Translations under genes and position numbers: made by a program | Notes under the pieces: generated by a model | What the model saw: only the letters and a program-made list of their open reading frames with translations | Told to the model about the DNA's origin: nothing | The model's database searches: none | Shown: positions 62,115-64,000 of the stretch, piece by piece | How the letters are laid out: every line of letters begins with the position of its first letter | Numbering within the stretch: the first letter of the stretch is position 1 | From: Chitinophagales bacterium | GTDB lineage: Bacteria; Bacteroidota; Bacteroidia; Chitinophagales; LD1 | Direction of reading: 5' to 3' | NCBI GenBank assembly: GCA_016786765.1 | Contig: JAEUUZ010000046.1 | Coordinates: 62,001-126,000, forward strand | Length of the DNA: 64,000 nucleotides

Positions 62115-63575
62115 TTAGAGATAGCCTTGCTTTAACTTAAGCAGGGCTATTTCTTTTTGTGCTTGAACGGAAACTCCTTCTTCGCGTTTAATGGATTGTC
62201 GTTTTGCATCAAAGTATTGTTGTAGTTCTGTAGATTGGAACTTCGCGTCTTGTATGAATTTAATTTTTTTCTTCACCGATTCTGTCAAGACAAAACCTAT
62301 AGTTATAGAGTTATTCTGATTGTTCAACTCAGGCATAGGCGTAAGCGCTGAAAGCGTAAAATACTCATTTCCATTTGGACTCTGACTGATAAAGGCTGCC
62401 AGTTTTTCGCCTTCTTTTCCATCTAATTCTTCACTCAAATAGCGAACAACTACTTTGGTTATATCTCGTCTGAATTGCTGCTCACTTTGCGCATAATTCA
62501 AATTGGACGTTGCTTTAAACAAGTGCATTTCTTTCGAAATTTCTTTCAAGTTTTTCTCAGCTTCCTTACTACTGTAACGAATGAAGAATACTTCGTTAAT
62601 GGAAAAATATTTGGTAAGTAGATTGGTAAAACGGGTGAGCAACATTTCCGGAGAAGCATCATATTTAGTGAGCAAATGCTTCACAAAGGTGGTTTTGAAC
62701 TTCGATGATTCAAAGAAATTTTCTAAATCTTTCACCATGAACTCTCGCTTCAAATGCAGTGCCTGTGCAAAATACGAGGCTTTAAAGTTGTTGATGACAT
62801 GGTCGAACGATTCCACTGTAACCCACGATGTAGTGTAGGGGCGCTTCTTCAAATCCAATACTTCGAAACCAATTTCTCTTCCGAATAAGAAAATCTTTTG
62901 TTGTTCTGTTAGCTTTGCGTTATAAAGCAGTATTTTCTTTTCAGGTATCAATATAGAACGGAGGGACTTTAATTCTGGATATTCTTTGAAGTCCGTTTTG
63001 TCAATGGTGTAGTTAAACTCTTTCTCTAAAACGTGTTGATATAAAGCTGCTGAAACCCCAGCAGTATGTAATTCGAAATGCTTTTCCCGAAAGCGATCCA
63101 CTTGTTCTTCGATGTCCTCAAAATAGTTTTCATTCAATTCTTGATAGGCACGAAGACATAAGAAGTAAAAGTGATCTTGTCGCAAATTATAGTTTCTCGC
63201 GATTTCCAAGCCGGCATTAATGAAAGCGGATACTTTCAATGGCTCTTTAATTAAAATGGAAAGTAATGCCTGTTTATCGATACCGAAAGTGGACAATAGA
63301 TCCTCATTCACTATATCCAAATTGAGGTAATTGGCGATAGGGGTTAACTCTTTATTCACCTTCAGGGCAACGAGTTGATCGTAGGGAACTTCGAATACTT
63401 CTGCTAACTTCGAAACCTTCTGCGTGTTTGGATATTTTTTTCCGTTTTCAATTTCATTTAAATACGAAATCGAAATCCCCGTAGCTGTTGCTAAAGTTTT
63501 AAGCGAAATTTCTTTTTCTTCTCTTAATTTCTTGATTTTCAGTCCGAAAATAATTTTTATATAATCCGGATTCAT
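62115..63575 (-). CDS. XRE-type regulator of the RamB/PrpR (ScfR) family
   Basis: A 486-residue transcriptional regulator. Residues about 8-66 are an XRE helix-turn-helix (KLREEKEISLKTLATATGI, ISYLNEIENGKKYPN). A long helical body follows. A degenerate ImmA/IrrE-like zone is visible near residue 230 (KIFLFGREIGFEVL), where the metallopeptidase HExxH should be but is REIGF. This domain order fits the short-chain-fatty-acyl-responsive regulators (RamB, PrpR, MldR), which control glyoxylate and propionate genes. It is divergent from malate synthase, its probable target. Ligand binding of acyl-CoA is inferred from the family. It ends 12 bases beyond hppD. Confidence 0.85.
   Translation of the reverse strand: MNPDYIKIIFGLKIKKLREEKEISLKTLATATGISISYLNEIENGKKYPNTQKVSKLAEVFEVPYDQLVALKVNKELTPIANYLNLDIVNEDLLSTFGIDKQALLSILIKEPLKVSAFINAGLEIARNYNLRQDHFYFLCLRAYQELNENYFEDIEEQVDRFREKHFELHTAGVSAALYQHVLEKEFNYTIDKTDFKEYPELKSLRSILIPEKKILLYNAKLTEQQKIFLFGREIGFEVLDLKKRPYTTSWVTVESFDHVINNFKASYFAQALHLKREFMVKDLENFFESSKFKTTFVKHLLTKYDASPEMLLTRFTNLLTKYFSINEVFFIRYSSKEAEKNLKEISKEMHLFKATSNLNYAQSEQQFRRDITKVVVRYLSEELDGKEGEKLAAFISQSPNGNEYFTLSALTPMPELNNQNNSITIGFVLTESVKKKIKFIQDAKFQSTELQQYFDAKRQSIKREEGVSVQAQKEIALLKLKQGYL
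62121..62158 (+). terminator. Terminator for the paa-hppD operon, inside the regulator 3' end
   Basis: A 12-bp stem (62121-62132 with 62139-62150, one G-T pair) followed by TTCTTTTT. It occupies the last codons of the antisense regulator gene (stop at 62115-62117), so coding sequence doubles as the hairpin. Confidence 0.7.
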
Positions 63576-63642
63576 AGCTTGACTTTTTGGTAATGCAAAG
63601 TTTTATAATCTTTGGCAGATTAAAGATAGAGATTAACCCAAT

Positions 63643-63677
63643 ATTGCGAAAGTATTTCATTAGCGAATTTTCGCAAT
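63643..63677. promoter_or_regulatory. Probable operator: TTGCGAA half-sites between the regulator and malate synthase
   Basis: ATTGCGAAA (63643-63651) and TTTCGCAAT (63669-63677) are a perfect 9-bp inverted repeat. A third half-site TAGCGAA (63661-63667) and the last copy form GCGAATTTTCGC. They lie just upstream of the malate synthase -7 box, suited for control by the divergent regulator. Confidence 0.55.
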
Positions 63678-63699
63678 TTTATTTTACTAGAACTCCTCG

Positions 63700-63707
63700 T
63701 ATATTTG
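63700..63707 (+). promoter_or_regulatory. -7 element for malate synthase
   Basis: TATATTTG is a full match to TAnnTTTG, 18 bases before the ATG at 63726. The expected -33 position reads TTTA and touches the TTGCGAA operator. Confidence 0.6.
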
Positions 63708-63725
63708 CGGCACAAAAAATACACC

Positions 63726-64000
63726 ATGTCGGTTTCAGCCAATAACATAGTTTTAAAAGGAGCAGTTTCTGCAGAATTTGCAACGGTATTAACACCGGAA
63801 GCACTTGATTTTGTAGTGAAATTGCACAGAAAGTTCAATGCAACACGTGTTGAATTATTGAAAAAACGGGAAGATCGTCAATTACTGATCGATAAAGGTC
63901 AGTTGCCGGATTTTCTTCCGGAAACAAAAGAAATTCGTGAAGGTGACTGGGTAGCGGCACCAATTCCTGCTGATTTGCAAGACAGACGCGTTGAAATTAC
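63726..64000 (+). CDS. aceB: Malate synthase A, N-terminal part (cut by window end)
   Basis: The first 91 residues of malate synthase A, which condenses glyoxylate and acetyl-CoA to malate in the glyoxylate shunt. The block FLPETKEIREGDWVAAPIPADLQ followed by DRRVEI is diagnostic of this isoform. The frame runs to the window's right edge with no stop. The start ATG at 63726 is preceded by a full -7 box and the operator. It is divergent from the RamB-like regulator. Isocitrate lyase often lies next to it but is outside the window. Confidence 0.93.
   Translation, partial: MSVSANNIVLKGAVSAEFATVLTPEALDFVVKLHRKFNATRVELLKKREDRQLLIDKGQLPDFLPETKEIREGDWVAAPIPADLQDRRVEI

Overview
The window comes from a chromosome of a Bacteroidota bacterium, probably a Chitinophagales- or Sphingobacteriales-like relative. 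Four lines of evidence support this. Six secreted proteins end in type IX secretion (T9SS) sorting domains, and the T9SS protein PorQ is encoded here. Bacteroidota-type -7 elements (TAnnTTTG) lie before several genes. There are a SusC-like TonB receptor with an N-terminal carboxypeptidase-regulatory-like domain, a very long signal peptidase I and a PASTA protein without a kinase. The base composition is AT-rich and uniform. I see no rRNA, tRNA, CRISPR array, insertion sequence, phage or attachment site, and no gene-free stretch longer than 300 bases. The longest gap, 39075-39360, holds short degenerate repeats.

Layout. 1-8.7 kb: a soluble TPR histidine kinase, a helical protein of unknown function, a deoxynucleoside kinase, trpS/gatC (divergent), an ABC ATPase, a cold-shock/S1-like protein, bioD and a PASTA protein. 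8.7-17.7 kb: a T9SS cargo protein, aspartokinase lysC, an SSAT-like acetyltransferase, a T9SS subtilase, a GH25 lysozyme, queG and ruvB. 17.8-32.1 kb: a TonB receptor, a repeat-rich type-B T9SS adhesin-like protein, an MsbA-type ABC exporter, an M43 T9SS metalloprotease, and a two-gene ABC ATPase/membrane-protein unit. 32.2-43.3 kb: mdh, a coiled-coil membrane protein, porQ, a flavodoxin-like membrane protein, an MBL hydrolase, guaA, pdhB, a cyclophilin-FKBP fusion lipoprotein, a menF-like isochorismate synthase and a histidine phosphatase. 43.3-57 kb: two T9SS proteins (an endonuclease I and a lamin-tail/Calx-beta protein), a bestrophin, pdxJ, lepB, dapB, a sphingosine-1-phosphate-lyase-like enzyme, sufE, a YihQ-like GH31 glycosidase and a PhoD-like phosphatase.

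57-64 kb is the most coherent catabolic region. paaA-paaB-paaC-paaD (phenylacetyl-CoA epoxidase core and maturation factor) run directly into hmgA and hppD (homogentisate branch of tyrosine/phenylalanine breakdown). A terminator follows, then an XRE-type regulator resembling the RamB/PrpR short-chain-fatty-acyl regulators. That regulator diverges from a malate synthase gene cut by the window end. Both aromatic branches yield acetyl-CoA (and fumarate or succinyl-CoA), so the neighbouring glyoxylate-shunt enzyme and its likely regulator make metabolic sense. The intergenic region carries repeated TTGCGAA half-sites overlapping the malate synthase promoter.

No gene set here is unmistakably a new system. 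The best candidates for something undescribed are the regulator/TTGCGAA/malate synthase switch, the ABC ATPase plus its 534-residue membrane partner, and the GH31 enzyme that looks like a sulfoquinovosidase but lacks the expected sulfonate-binding arginine.
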